NCBI GenBank assembly: GCA_900540495.1
Contig: UQGA01000012.1
Span: 1-60,206, forward strand
DNA: 60,206 nucleotides
Direction: 5' to 3'
From: an uncultured Eubacteriales bacterium
GTDB taxonomy: Bacteria > Bacillota > Clostridia > Christensenellales > CAG-138
In this document: positions 33,029-41,868 of the stretch, in pieces
Layout: every line of letters begins with the position of its first letter
Numbering within the stretch: position 1 is the first letter of the stretch
Notes under the pieces: generated by a model
What the model was told of the DNA's origin: nothing
The model's input: the letters and a program-made list of their open reading frames with translations, nothing else
Database searches by the model: none
Translations under genes and position numbers: made by a program

Positions 33029-34317
33029 AGCAGCTCTCCGATCATGTCGTAGTCCCGTGCGTGCGTCAGGCGCACAAGGCGGTAGGTGCCGGGCACGGCG
33101 TTCACCCCCGGCAACAGGATGCGCCCGTCTACATCCGGCGCCTCGGCGTACGAGCGGCCGAACGCGCCGTGTGCGTCCACCCCTTCGATGAGCACCTCCG
33201 CCTCCTGCCCGACGCGGCGCTGCCCCCGCCGGCGGGAAATGCCGCGCTGCTGGGTCATGAGCGCATCAAGCCGCGCCTGTTTCACCTCGTCCGGGATCTG
33301 GCCGGGCATGCCTGCGGCGGGAGTCCCCTCCTCCGGAGAAAAGGCGAAAGCGCCGACCCGGTCGAACGGATGGTCGCGCAAAAAGGCCAGGAGCTCTTCA
33401 AATTGCGCGTCCGTTTCGCCCGGAAAACCAACCATCATGGTTGTGCGCAGGATGAAATCCGGCGCCATCCGCTCGACGTGTTCGAGCACGCGCCGGATAT
33501 GCGCCTGTGATCCGCGGCGGTGCATGGCCGCCAGCATGGCGTCGTTGACGTGCTGCAGCGGCATGTCGAGATAGTTGACGAGCTTTTCGTTTTCGCGGAT
33601 CTCGTCGATGAGCGCCGGCGTCACCGTATCGGGATAGGTATAGAGCACGCGCACCCAGTGCAGCGCGTCGATTTCGGTAAGACGGCGGAGCAGCTCCATG
33701 AGGCGCGGCCTGCCATACCGATCCGTCCCATAGCCGGACGTATCCTGCGCGATGACGGTGAGCTCCGTCACGCCGCCGTCGGACAGGCGTTTCGCCTCAT
33801 CCAGCAGCGATTCGATAGGCTCGCTCTGCAGCGGGCCGCGGATGAGCGGGATCGCGCAGTAGGCGCAGCGGTTGCTGCAGCCGTCGCCCACGCGCAGAAA
33901 GGCGCGGTATGGCGGCGTGGTCAATACGCGCGGTGCGCCGCAGACGGGAGCGGGCGCCGGCTGCCCGAGCGCATCCGCCAGCAGCGCGGGCAAACGGTCG
34001 TATTCGCGCACACCGATCATCAGATCGATTTCCGGGAGGGCTTCGCTCAGCTCCTCGCGGTAGCGCTGCGTCAGGCAGCCGGTCGCCACCAGCAGCCGGC
34101 AGCGGCCGGTGCGCTTCATGGCGGCCAACTCCAGAATGGTGTTGATGGATTCCTGCTTGGCCGCTTCGATAAAGCCGCAGGTGTTCACAATCAACACCTC
34201 GGCCTCCGCCGGGGCGGAAACGAACCGGTGCCCGGCGGCGCGCAGCAGGCCCAGCATTCGCTCGGTATCCACCAGATTTTTCATGCAGCCGAGCGAAACG
34301 ACGCCGATGCTGCTCAT
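33025..34317 (-). CDS. rimO: Ribosomal protein S12 methylthiotransferase RimO
   Basis: A 430-residue radical-SAM enzyme that methylthiolates an aspartate of ribosomal protein S12. The N-terminal UPF0004 domain supplies Cys11, Cys47 and Cys81 for the auxiliary cluster; the radical-SAM CxxxCxxC motif is Cys147, Cys151 and Cys154 (CSNRCAYC); a TRAM domain closes the protein (RVGQEAEVLIEGVD onward). VRVLYTYPDTVTPALIDEI and MPLQHVNDAMLAAMHRRGS are typical of RimO rather than MiaB. Start and stop both overlap neighbours. Confidence 0.97.
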   Translation of the reverse strand: MSSIGVVSLGCMKNLVDTERMLGLLRAAGHRFVSAPAEAEVLIVNTCGFIEAAKQESINTILELAAMKRTGRCRLLVATGCLTQRYREELSEALPEIDLMIGVREYDRLPALLADALGQPAPAPVCGAPRVLTTPPYRAFLRVGDGCSNRCAYCAIPLIRGPLQSEPIESLLDEAKRLSDGGVTELTVIAQDTSGYGTDRYGRPRLMELLRRLTEIDALHWVRVLYTYPDTVTPALIDEIRENEKLVNYLDMPLQHVNDAMLAAMHRRGSQAHIRRVLEHVERMAPDFILRTTMMVGFPGETDAQFEELLAFLRDHPFDRVGAFAFSPEEGTPAAGMPGQIPDEVKQARLDALMTQQRGISRRRGQRRVGQEAEVLIEGVDAHGAFGRSYAEAPDVDGRILLPGVNAVPGTYRLVRLTHARDYDMIGELL

Positions 34318-36956
34318 GCTTCCTCCTCGGGGGGCGGCGCTTCGTCAACCGTTTCCTGCGGCGGCGCGCCGTCGCCAAAGAGCGCCTCAAATTCGCTGCG
34401 CTTGATGAGCACGCGACGAGGCTTGCTGCCGTCGAACCCGGAAACATAGCCGTGCTGCTCCATGATATCGATCAGGCGGGCGGCGCGCGCATAGCCCACG
34501 CGCAACCGGCGCTGGATCATGGATATGGATGCCTGCCCGCTTTCGAGCACGACGCGCAGCGCCTCGCCCAGCAGGTCGTCCTCCTGCTTGCCCTCGCCGA
34601 AAGCGCCGCCGGACGGACCGCCCCTGGCGGCATTGGCCAGGTCGGACACCACCTGCTCGTCGAACTGCGGCTGTTGCTGCTGGTCGGCAAAGTAGCGCAC
34701 AACGCGCTCGACCTCCTCGTCGGATACGAAAGCGCACTGCAGGCGGATCGGCTTGTTGGAACCGTTCGGATGGAACAGCATGTCGCCGCGGCCGAGCAGC
34801 TTTTCCGCGCCCGTGGCGTCCAGAATGATGCGCGAGTCGATGCCGGAACTCACCGCAAACGCACAGCGGGAAGGAATGTTCGCCTTGATGAGGCCGGTGA
34901 TGATATCGGCCGAGGGCCGCTGCGTTGCGACGATCAGATGGATGCCGGACGCACGGCCGAGCTGTGCAATGCGGCAAATGCTGTCCTCCACGTCGTCCGG
35001 CGCGACCATCATCAGGTCGGCCAGCTCGTCGATGATGACCACAAGCCGCGGCAGCCGCTTTGCCGGGTCCTGCTGCACCTCGTTGTAGCGGGCCAGGTCG
35101 CGCGCGCCGGCCTCGGAAAACTTCTTGTAACGCAACGTCATCTCGTTGACCGCCCAGCGCAGGGCGCCGGCCGCCTTTTTCGGCTCCGTCACCACGGGGA
35201 CGAGCAGGTGCGGCAGGGTGCAGAACACGGAAAGTTCCACCACCTTCGGGTCGATCAGGATCAGCCTGAGGTCGGCGGGAGAGGATTTGTAGACCATCGA
35301 GATGATGAGATCGTTGATGCACACGCTCTTGCCGGAACCGGTCGAGCCGGCGATGAGCATGTGCGGCATCTTCCCAAGATCCGCCGTGATGACCTTGCCG
35401 CCGGTATCCTTGCCGAGCGCCATGGTGATGGGGGAGGTGGCGTTCTGGAACTCGCGGCTCTCGATGATGTCGCGCAACACGACCGTGACGGCGTTCTTGT
35501 TCGGGATCTCCACGCCGACGGCCGCCTTGCCCGGGATGGGCGCCTCGATGCGAACGCGCGGCGCGGCGAGCGCCAGCGCGATATCGTTGGATAATACCGT
35601 GATGCGGTTTACCCGCACGCCGGGCGCGGGCTGCAGTTCAAAGCGGGTGATCACGGGGCCGACGGTCACGTTTACGAGCTTTGTGGCGATGTTGAAGCTG
35701 GCCAGCGTTTCCACGAGCAGCTTGCCCGTTTCGGCCGGATTCTCACCGCCGCGCCCGTAGGAGACGGACGGCGCATTGAGCAGGGAAAAGGAGGGCGGCA
35801 CATATACCGGCGGCGCGGGCTGGATCTCCGGGAGGGAGGGGTCCGGCTGCGTCGGCTGTTCGATGACCACGGCCTTGCGCGGCGCGGCAACCGGCGGCTC
35901 GGTCACGCGGGCGGACGCCGCAGCGTCGCGCGCGGGCTTGACCGGCTCCACGGTGAACGGGTAATCCTCTGCCGGCTCAAGGTCCTCCCAGATCGCATCG
36001 CCCTGTGGCAATGGCGGCGGGGGCGCCGGCTGTTCCGCAGCGGCGGCCGGTGCAATCTTGCGCACGGGCCGCGCCTGCAGGGAGGTTTCATTCAGATAGG
36101 TCAGCTCATCCTGCACTGCTTCGGCGGGCGCGTTTTTCACGCGCCGGTCGGCGGCCGAAACGGGCAGATCGGCCGCAAAGGCGTTGAAGTCGGACAGGTC
36201 GCCGTCGGTGCGGCGGCCGCGACGCGTGCGCTTTTCCGGCTTCTCCGGGCTTTCGGAATTGTCGGCATTCTTCTGCTGCTGCAGGTCGTAGACCGGCATG
36301 CGCCGCTGTTCGGCAGTGCGCACGCGCTCCACCGCCGTATGCACACTGCGGTTGACGCGCGCGGACATATCGCGCAAGGAGAGCCGCGTGACCATGAGGA
36401 TGACGATCAGGAGCGTGGCGATGGTTACGACATAGGCCAGCGCGCCGCCGCCCAGCTGCTGCAGCGGATAGCACAGCAGCGCGCCGATGACGCCGCCGCC
36501 CCGATGCGGGAACGTGCCGCCGGCCTCGTAGGCGGCGGCGAGATAGGCGATATAGGGCGAACCCTTGTAGACGGCGCCGCGCGCGGTTTCCGCCAGCGTC
36601 AACGCGGCGATGACGCCGGTGACGAGCCACCCCGTCCCGCTGCCGCCGCTGCCGTTGCGTCCGGCGATGGAAAGTATGCCGGCGCCGATACAGACCGCTG
36701 GCAGCACATAGGCGAACCAGCCGCACAGCCCGAACAGCAGGCGGCTCAGGAATTCGCCCAGAACGCCCGTGCCGGAGACGAACAGGTACACGCCGAGCAG
36801 CACGCCGAACGCGATGTACAGCACGCCGCGCACCTCGCGCTTGCGCCGCGCTTCCTCCTGCCCTGCGCTGCGCTGCGACGCAGCCTTTCGTTTACCGCCG
36901 GACGACTTCTTATTGGCCGGCGCCTTGGCCGGTTTGGAACCGGTTTTTTTCGCCAT
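34314..36956 (-). CDS. ftsK: DNA translocase FtsK/SpoIIIE
   Basis: An 880-residue DNA translocase for chromosome segregation at the division or sporulation septum. A Lys-rich start is followed by four membrane helices (about residues 40-190), a Pro/Ala-rich linker, the alpha/beta motor with Walker A AGSTGSGKS near residue 540 and Walker B LVVIIDELADLMM, and a C-terminal gamma winged helix (ISMIQRRLRVGYARAARLIDIMEQHGYVSG) that recognises polarity sequences. ATG 36956 with GGAAGGA upstream is chosen; the frame upstream is not conserved. It heads the ftsK-rimO-pgsA-cinA operon. Confidence 0.98.
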   Translation of the reverse strand: MAKKTGSKPAKAPANKKSSGGKRKAASQRSAGQEEARRKREVRGVLYIAFGVLLGVYLFVSGTGVLGEFLSRLLFGLCGWFAYVLPAVCIGAGILSIAGRNGSGGSGTGWLVTGVIAALTLAETARGAVYKGSPYIAYLAAAYEAGGTFPHRGGGVIGALLCYPLQQLGGGALAYVVTIATLLIVILMVTRLSLRDMSARVNRSVHTAVERVRTAEQRRMPVYDLQQQKNADNSESPEKPEKRTRRGRRTDGDLSDFNAFAADLPVSAADRRVKNAPAEAVQDELTYLNETSLQARPVRKIAPAAAAEQPAPPPPLPQGDAIWEDLEPAEDYPFTVEPVKPARDAAASARVTEPPVAAPRKAVVIEQPTQPDPSLPEIQPAPPVYVPPSFSLLNAPSVSYGRGGENPAETGKLLVETLASFNIATKLVNVTVGPVITRFELQPAPGVRVNRITVLSNDIALALAAPRVRIEAPIPGKAAVGVEIPNKNAVTVVLRDIIESREFQNATSPITMALGKDTGGKVITADLGKMPHMLIAGSTGSGKSVCINDLIISMVYKSSPADLRLILIDPKVVELSVFCTLPHLLVPVVTEPKKAAGALRWAVNEMTLRYKKFSEAGARDLARYNEVQQDPAKRLPRLVVIIDELADLMMVAPDDVEDSICRIAQLGRASGIHLIVATQRPSADIITGLIKANIPSRCAFAVSSGIDSRIILDATGAEKLLGRGDMLFHPNGSNKPIRLQCAFVSDEEVERVVRYFADQQQQPQFDEQVVSDLANAARGGPSGGAFGEGKQEDDLLGEALRVVLESGQASISMIQRRLRVGYARAARLIDIMEQHGYVSGFDGSKPRRVLIKRSEFEALFGDGAPPQETVDEAPPPEEEA

Positions 36957-36986
36957 AAGCGAGTTCCTTCCATAGTTACTCAATTT

Positions 36987-37015
36987 ATTATACCGCACTT
37001 GCGGCCGCGATGCAA
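36987..37015 (-). promoter_or_regulatory. ftsK operon promoter
   Basis: On the minus strand TTGCAT (37010-37015) and TATAAT (36987-36992) are 17 bp apart, about 30 bp before the ftsK ATG. Confidence 0.75.
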
Positions 37016-37060
37016 ACGAAAGTGGTTCCGTCCGGTCCGGCGCGTCCCGCGCGGTTTTGC

Positions 37061-37089
37061 TTGCCAGCGTCGGGCGCATGGGGTATACT
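37061..37089 (+). promoter_or_regulatory. Promoter of 2-hydroxyacid dehydrogenase gene
   Basis: TTGCCA and TATACT are separated by 17 bp, 43 bp before the ATG. It is divergent from the ftsK promoter. Confidence 0.75.
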
Positions 37090-37132
37090 GTGGGGGAGGC
37101 AAAAGAGCGGCAGGGCCGCTTTGGAGGGAACT

Positions 37133-38080
37133 ATGCAGATTGTCATTTTGGACGGCCACGCGGTCAACCCCGGCGATTTGAGCTGGGACTGCCTGCGCGC
37201 GTTTGGCACGCTGTCCGTGTATGACCGTACGCCGGCGGAGTTTACGGCGCAGCGGCTCATCGGCGCGGACGTTGTCTTCACCAACAAGACCGCCATTGAC
37301 GAGGCGGCGCTCGAACGTGCGCGGAACCTCAGGATGATCGGCCTGCTGTCCACCGGCTATGACGTGGTCGATCTGGCCGCCGCCACGCGCCGCGGTATCG
37401 TCGTGTGCAACGTCCCCTCTTACAGCACGGACGCGGTGGTGCAGCATACGTTTGCGCTGTTGCTGGAGATCTGTTCGCTGGTCACATTGCACGACCGCGA
37501 GGTGCATCGGGGTCGCTGGACGCACAGCCCGGATTTCTGCTTCTGGGATGCGCCGCTCATCGAGCTGTCGGGCAAGACGTTCGGCATCCTTGGCTGCGGC
37601 GAGATCGGCTGCCGGGTGGCCGGCGCGGCGGCGGCGTTCGGCATGCGCGTCATCGGTTACAGCCGTGGCGAGCATCCGGCGTTTATCGGCGAGCGCGTAT
37701 CGCTTGATGGGCTGTTTGCCGAGAGCGACGTGCTCTCCCTCCACTGCCCGGCAACGCCGGAGACGAGGGGAATTATCAACGCCGCGACAATCGCACAGAT
37801 GAAGGACGGCGCCATCCTGCTCAACACCGCGCGCGGCACGCTGTGCGTCGCGCAGGATGTGGCCGATGCGCTTGAGCGCGGCAAGTTGCGCGCCTATGCG
37901 GCGGACGTGGCCGAGCGGGAGCCGATCTCGCGCAACGATCCGCTGCTTGCGGCGAAAAATTGTATTCTCACGCCGCACATCGCCTGGGCGCCGCGGGAAA
38001 CGCGCCAGCGGTTGCTCCGGCTTGCGGCGGAAAACCTGCGCGCGTTTTTGAACGGCGCGCCGATCAACCGGGTCAACTGA
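37133..38080 (+). CDS. D-2-hydroxyacid dehydrogenase (NAD-binding)
   Basis: A 315-residue D-isomer-specific 2-hydroxyacid dehydrogenase. The NAD-binding GxGxxG is GCGEIG at 154-159, within KTFGILGCGEIGCRVAG. The catalytic triad is visible as Arg in LLNTARGTL, Glu in ADVAEREPI and His in LTPHIAWAPRETRQR. Similarity is to glycerate/hydroxypyruvate-type members, but the substrate (glycerate, lactate, or another 2-oxoacid) is not settled. SD is GGAGGGAACT. It is followed by a SIMPL-domain gene after 31 bp. Confidence 0.93.
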   Translation: MQIVILDGHAVNPGDLSWDCLRAFGTLSVYDRTPAEFTAQRLIGADVVFTNKTAIDEAALERARNLRMIGLLSTGYDVVDLAAATRRGIVVCNVPSYSTDAVVQHTFALLLEICSLVTLHDREVHRGRWTHSPDFCFWDAPLIELSGKTFGILGCGEIGCRVAGAAAAFGMRVIGYSRGEHPAFIGERVSLDGLFAESDVLSLHCPATPETRGIINAATIAQMKDGAILLNTARGTLCVAQDVADALERGKLRAYAADVAEREPISRNDPLLAAKNCILTPHIAWAPRETRQRLLRLAAENLRAFLNGAPINRVN

Positions 38081-38111
38081 TCCGTCGGGACACGCTTTAT
38101 GGAGGCGCTGC

Positions 38112-38834
38112 ATGAAACGGAAGATGCTTTTCGCCCTGCTGCTGGTGTTGCCGCTCGCGGCGTTCACCGGCTGCAAGGAGCAGGAGGAAATTCAGAATAT
38201 CCCCACGCCGCGCGGTGACGCGCAGACGTATATCCTGCGCCAGACCTGGCCGGAGCCGGAGCACAGCATCGAGGTGACCGGCAGCGGCGAGGTCATTGCG
38301 GAACCGGACTTTGCCACGATTCGCGTCGGCGTGTCCGTCACGGGCGATACGGCGGAGAGCGCCTCCGCCCAGTGCCAGGAGCGCCTGCAGTTGATCTATG
38401 AAGCGGCGCTCGGCTTTGATGTGGCCCGCGCCGATATCAGCGCCGCCGGCATTGAGATCGAGGCGCGGCGCGACGAGGAGGGCGGCGAGATCGTGGATTA
38501 TCTGGCGAGCGATACGGTCACGGTGATCGTGCGCCGCGTAAGCGACCTCAACACCATCCTCACCACCGTCATCGATGCGGGCGCATCGCAGACCTATGCC
38601 GTGACGTACAGCATCACGGAGGCCTCCAGCGCCTACCGCGAGGCGCTGGCCGCCGCAATGGCGGATGCGCATGAAAAGGGGAGCGTGCTTGCGGAGGCGT
38701 CCGGCGTCGTGCTCGGCGAGGTGATCGGCGTGGTGGAGCAGCCGTATGACGAGAGCAAGCTCATTGGCGTGGACTTTGAGAGCAGTTCCATCGTCGTGTC
38801 CGCGGATGTGATCGTGACCTATCTCATCGAATAG
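38112..38834 (+). CDS. SIMPL domain (DUF541) lipoprotein
   Basis: A 240-residue secreted protein of the SIMPL/DUF541 family. It has a signal peptide with a lipobox-like FTGC (Cys21) followed by polar residues. The domain core begins HSIEVTGSGEVIAEPDFATIRVGVSVTGDTAESA and continues with VTVIVRRVSDLNTILTTVIDAGASQTYAV, typical of the family. Relatives (BP26, YggE) form ring oligomers and are linked to oxidative stress, without a defined activity. SD is GGAGGCGCTGC. Confidence 0.9.
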   Translation: MKRKMLFALLLVLPLAAFTGCKEQEEIQNIPTPRGDAQTYILRQTWPEPEHSIEVTGSGEVIAEPDFATIRVGVSVTGDTAESASAQCQERLQLIYEAALGFDVARADISAAGIEIEARRDEEGGEIVDYLASDTVTVIVRRVSDLNTILTTVIDAGASQTYAVTYSITEASSAYREALAAAMADAHEKGSVLAEASGVVLGEVIGVVEQPYDESKLIGVDFESSSIVVSADVIVTYLIE

Positions 38835-38868
38835 CGCGGCGATACGGCAAGGCAAATAAAGACGAAAG

Positions 38869-38898
38869 CGGCGGCCGGGTTTGAGGACTCGGCCGCCG
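38869..38898. terminator. Terminator hairpin between convergent genes
   Basis: A 9-bp stem CGGCGGCCG/CGGCCGCCG with a 12-nt loop. On the minus strand it is followed by the T-rich CTTTCGTCTTTATTT, so it mainly serves radC; it may also end the SIMPL transcript. Confidence 0.65.
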
Positions 38899-38912
38899 TA
38901 GCGCGTTTGCCG

Positions 38913-39704
38913 TCATGTCCGGCCGTACTCCTCCGATACGATCCGCGCTGCGGCGACCTGCTGCGCGCGGGAGAGGCCGTAATCCTCCGTGCTGAGCACC
39001 TCGGCCCTGTCGCCGGCAAGGCGCAGCACGGCTTGCGCGGAGAAGCTGTACAGATATCCGTCGCCCACGATGATATGGTCGAGCAGGCCGACGTGTACGC
39101 TTTGCAGCGCGGCGCGGATCGCTTCGGTGGTTTCGATGTCGGGTTGGGAGGGCAACGGGTCGCCGGACGGATGGTTGTGCGCCAGAATGATGCCATGGGC
39201 GTGGCGCAGGATGGCCAGCTCCACGATCGTGCGCGGGTAGACGGTCAATTCACTGACCGAGCCGCTGCCCACGGCCACTGCGCACAGCAGCGCGCGCTGT
39301 GCGTTCAGGCACAGCGCGTACATGCGCTCGTCCGTTTCCTGGGAAAGGAGCAGTTCCGCATAGCGGGCGGCGCGGTGCGGCGCGTTCAGCAGCGGCTTTC
39401 CGTTGCGGTGCGGCACGCCGCTCAGCGCGATGCGGCGCCGGATTGCCGCTTCGAGCTGCAATAGCTGCGCGGCCGCCGGGCCGACGCCGTCCACCGTCTG
39501 CAACGACGCTGCGTCGGCGGCGAATACGCCGGCAAGCGAGCCGAAGCGTTGCAGCAGTTTGTGCGCCGTTTCATTCGTATCGCGCCGCGGGATGGCATAG
39601 GTGAGCAACAGCTCCAGCAGCTCATGGTCGGCAAAGACGTCCGGCCCGTGTTCCGAAAACCGTTGCCGGAGCCGTTCCCGATGTCCGTCATGTATGCCGG
39701 CCAT
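38913..39704 (-). CDS. radC: RadC/JAB domain protein
   Basis: A 263-residue RadC-family protein. An N-terminal UPF0758 helical part holds a helix-hairpin-helix-like VDGVGPAAAQLL (71-82); the C-terminal JAB/MPN metalloprotease-like domain has the zinc motif HNHPSGD at 176-182 and the upstream Glu in VYPRTIVELAI. Despite the name it is not shown to be a repair enzyme in general. ATG 39704 is chosen because GGGAAGGAGG lies upstream; an in-frame ATG at 39725 is less well placed. Confidence 0.94.
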   Translation of the reverse strand: MAGIHDGHRERLRQRFSEHGPDVFADHELLELLLTYAIPRRDTNETAHKLLQRFGSLAGVFAADAASLQTVDGVGPAAAQLLQLEAAIRRRIALSGVPHRNGKPLLNAPHRAARYAELLLSQETDERMYALCLNAQRALLCAVAVGSGSVSELTVYPRTIVELAILRHAHGIILAHNHPSGDPLPSQPDIETTEAIRAALQSVHVGLLDHIIVGDGYLYSFSAQAVLRLAGDRAEVLSTEDYGLSRAQQVAAARIVSEEYGRT

Positions 39705-39736
39705 GCCCGCGCCTCCTTCCCTCATCCGCTTTCTTC

Positions 39737-39766
39737 ATTATAACGGGAGCGGCGGCGGGAAGTAAA
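39737..39766 (-). promoter_or_regulatory. radC promoter
   Basis: On the minus strand TTTACT (39761-39766) and TATAAT (39737-39742) are 18 bp apart, about 32 bp before the radC start. Confidence 0.6.
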
Positions 39767-39849
39767 GCCGCCCATGCAAAAAAAACGTCAGCACGCGGGC
39801 AGGATTTTGAAGAATCTGCAACGAACCGGCTGATTTTTTGCAATGGCTC

Positions 39850-39878
39850 TTGTCAAATCCTGCGGATGCGGGTAATAT
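39850..39878 (+). promoter_or_regulatory. Promoter of tilS-hpt-ftsH operon
   Basis: TTGTCA and TAATAT are separated by 17 bp, 33 bp before the tilS ATG. A second AT-rich hexamer (CTATACAT) lies just downstream. Confidence 0.6.
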
Positions 39879-39911
39879 AGGAATATCTATACATGATGGA
39901 GTTTTATCGGC

Positions 39912-41246
39912 ATGCAGCTGATGCTTGACGAATGCGGGGTGTTGCCGCAGCATACGGTGCTTGCGGCGCTCTCCGGCGGGGCTGACTCGGTCGTGTTGTT
40001 GCATCTGCTGTGCGCGGCGCAGCGCGAGGGCCGCGTCGCGCGCATTGCGGCGGCGCATCTGCATCACGGGTTGCGCGGCGCTAAGGCCGATGCCGACGAA
40101 GCGTTTTGCACGGAACTCTGTGCCCGATGGGGCGTGCCGCTCACCGTTGCGCGCGCCGATGTGCGCCTGGTGGCGAAGCAGGAGGGCCTTTCGATCGAGA
40201 CGGCGGCGCGACGGGAGCGGTATCGGTTCCTGCGCGCCGCGGCACGTGCAGCCGGGGCGGACTGCATTGCGGTTGGCCATCATATGGACGACCAGGCGGA
40301 AACCCTGCTGCTGCATCTGTTGCGCGGCAGTGGGCTTTCGGGGCTGTGCGGCATGCGCCTGCGCGCGGACGATATCGTCCGGCCGTTGCTGCATGTGCTG
40401 CGGGCGGAGATTGAGGACTATGCCCGGGCGAACGGCCTTGCCTTTTGTACGGATGAGACGAACGGCTCCGACGAGATGACGCGCAATCGCGTCCGCCACG
40501 AACTGTTGCCGAAGCTGCTTTCGTTCAACCCGCATGCCGTAGAGCGCCTTGCCGCCACGGCGGCGTTGCTCCGACAGGACGAGGATTGCCTTGCCGCGCT
40601 TGCCGGCGCGGCGCTTGCGGCGGCGCGCACGCAAGACGGCGGGTATGACCGCGCGGCCCTGCGCGCGCTGGATGTTGCCGTGCGCAGTCGTGTTTGCAAG
40701 GCCCTGCTGCTGGAGGCGCAGGACGGCGATGTGGAGCAGCGGGACGTGGCACGGCTTGACGCGCTGCTGGCGGCGCAAACGGGCACAAAGATCGAACTGC
40801 GCGGCGGCCGTGCGGCATGGGTGGACGCGGTCGCGCTGCACGTGGGCGCATTGCCGGCGCCCCTTGCTTTTTCGGTTCCGCTCGCCGTGCCGGGCGTGAC
40901 GCACACGCCGGCGGGCAGCTTTTATGCTGCGGTGGACGGGTGCGGACGGCCGGACGGCGCCAACGAAGCCTGTATCGACCTTGATGCGCTCCCATCGGAT
41001 GCGGTGGCGCGCACGCGTCGGCCGGGCGACCGCTTCCATCCGCTGGGCGCGCCAGGCATGCGCAAATTGTCGGACGTGATGACGGATCGAAAGCTGCCCC
41101 GCTTCCTGCGGGATATCCCGCTTTTGTGCAGCGGCGCCGAGGTGCTCTGGATGCCGGGATACACCGTTTCGGAACGCCTGCGGATCACGCCGCAGACGAA
41201 GCGGATATTGCATATGATTTATCAGGAGGGCAGAGACAATGGCTGA
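39912..41246 (+). CDS. tilS: tRNA(Ile)-lysidine synthase
   Basis: A 444-residue enzyme converting C34 of the CAU-anticodon tRNA-Ile to lysidine, using ATP and lysine. The PP-loop is SGGADS at residues 21-26; HLHHGLRG, ARRERYRFL and VGHHMDDQAETLLLHLLRGSG are family signatures, and the DETN motif with MTRNRVRHELLPKL follows. The C-terminal domain includes RRPGDRFHPLGAPGMRKLSDVMTDRKLP. It overlaps hpt by 8 nt, the usual clostridial/bacillary arrangement. Confidence 0.97.
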   Translation: MQLMLDECGVLPQHTVLAALSGGADSVVLLHLLCAAQREGRVARIAAAHLHHGLRGAKADADEAFCTELCARWGVPLTVARADVRLVAKQEGLSIETAARRERYRFLRAAARAAGADCIAVGHHMDDQAETLLLHLLRGSGLSGLCGMRLRADDIVRPLLHVLRAEIEDYARANGLAFCTDETNGSDEMTRNRVRHELLPKLLSFNPHAVERLAATAALLRQDEDCLAALAGAALAAARTQDGGYDRAALRALDVAVRSRVCKALLLEAQDGDVEQRDVARLDALLAAQTGTKIELRGGRAAWVDAVALHVGALPAPLAFSVPLAVPGVTHTPAGSFYAAVDGCGRPDGANEACIDLDALPSDAVARTRRPGDRFHPLGAPGMRKLSDVMTDRKLPRFLRDIPLLCSGAEVLWMPGYTVSERLRITPQTKRILHMIYQEGRDNG

Positions 41247-41796
41247 GTACAGGCGCATGGAACAGGACATAGCGGAAATCCTTTTGGATGAGGAGACCAT
41301 CCGCGCCCGTGTTAAGGAGCTGGGCGCGCAGCTTGCGGAGGATTATCGCGGCAAGGAAGTCGTCATGATCGGCATCCTGAAAGGAGCAGTCGTGTTCTAT
41401 GCGGATCTGGCGCGTGCGATGGATCTGCATATGAAGATGGATTTCATGGGCATTTCGAGCTATGGGGATGCCCAGAAGACCTCCGGCATTGTGCGCATTA
41501 CCAAGGATGTGGACACGAGCATCACCGGCAAACACGTGATCATTGCGGAGGATATCATGGACAGCGGCTTGACGCTTACCTATCTGCTGCGCCTGTTGCA
41601 GGAACGCAAGCCGGCCTCTGTGCGCGTATGCTGCCTGCTCGACAAGCCGGAGCGGCGCGAGTGCGATATTACGCCCGATTACTGCGGGTTCATCATCCCC
41701 AACCGGTTTGTGGTCGGCTATGGCCTCGACTATATGGGGCTGTATCGCAACCTGCCGTACGTGGGCGTGCTCAAACCGGAGGTCTACGGCGCATAG
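41239..41796 (+). CDS. hpt: Hypoxanthine phosphoribosyltransferase
   Basis: A 185-residue purine salvage enzyme converting hypoxanthine (and often guanine) with PRPP to IMP/GMP. The PRPP-binding motif is VIIAEDIMDSGLTL (100-113); GILKGAVVFYADLARAM and FMGISSYGDAQKTSGIVRITKD are typical. Its ATG lies inside the end of tilS, preceded by GGAGGGC. IMP made here feeds PurA, encoded elsewhere in this window. Confidence 0.97.
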   Translation: MAEYRRMEQDIAEILLDEETIRARVKELGAQLAEDYRGKEVVMIGILKGAVVFYADLARAMDLHMKMDFMGISSYGDAQKTSGIVRITKDVDTSITGKHVIIAEDIMDSGLTLTYLLRLLQERKPASVRVCCLLDKPERRECDITPDYCGFIIPNRFVVGYGLDYMGLYRNLPYVGVLKPEVYGA

Positions 41797-41831
41797 GCGC
41801 GGCGGGCCGCCTGATTTTTTAGCGAAGGGGT

Positions 41832-41850
41832 CGGCGCGCAGGGCGCGCCG
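41832..41850 (+). promoter_or_regulatory. Stable hairpin just upstream of the ftsH SD
   Basis: A perfect 8-bp G+C-only stem CGGCGCGC/GCGCGCCG with loop AGG ends four bases before the ftsH SD AGGAGG (41855-41860). It may insulate the ribosome site or stabilise processed mRNA. A T6 tract at 41815-41820 precedes it. Confidence 0.4.
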
Positions 41851-41868
41851 TAACAGGAGGATACACGT

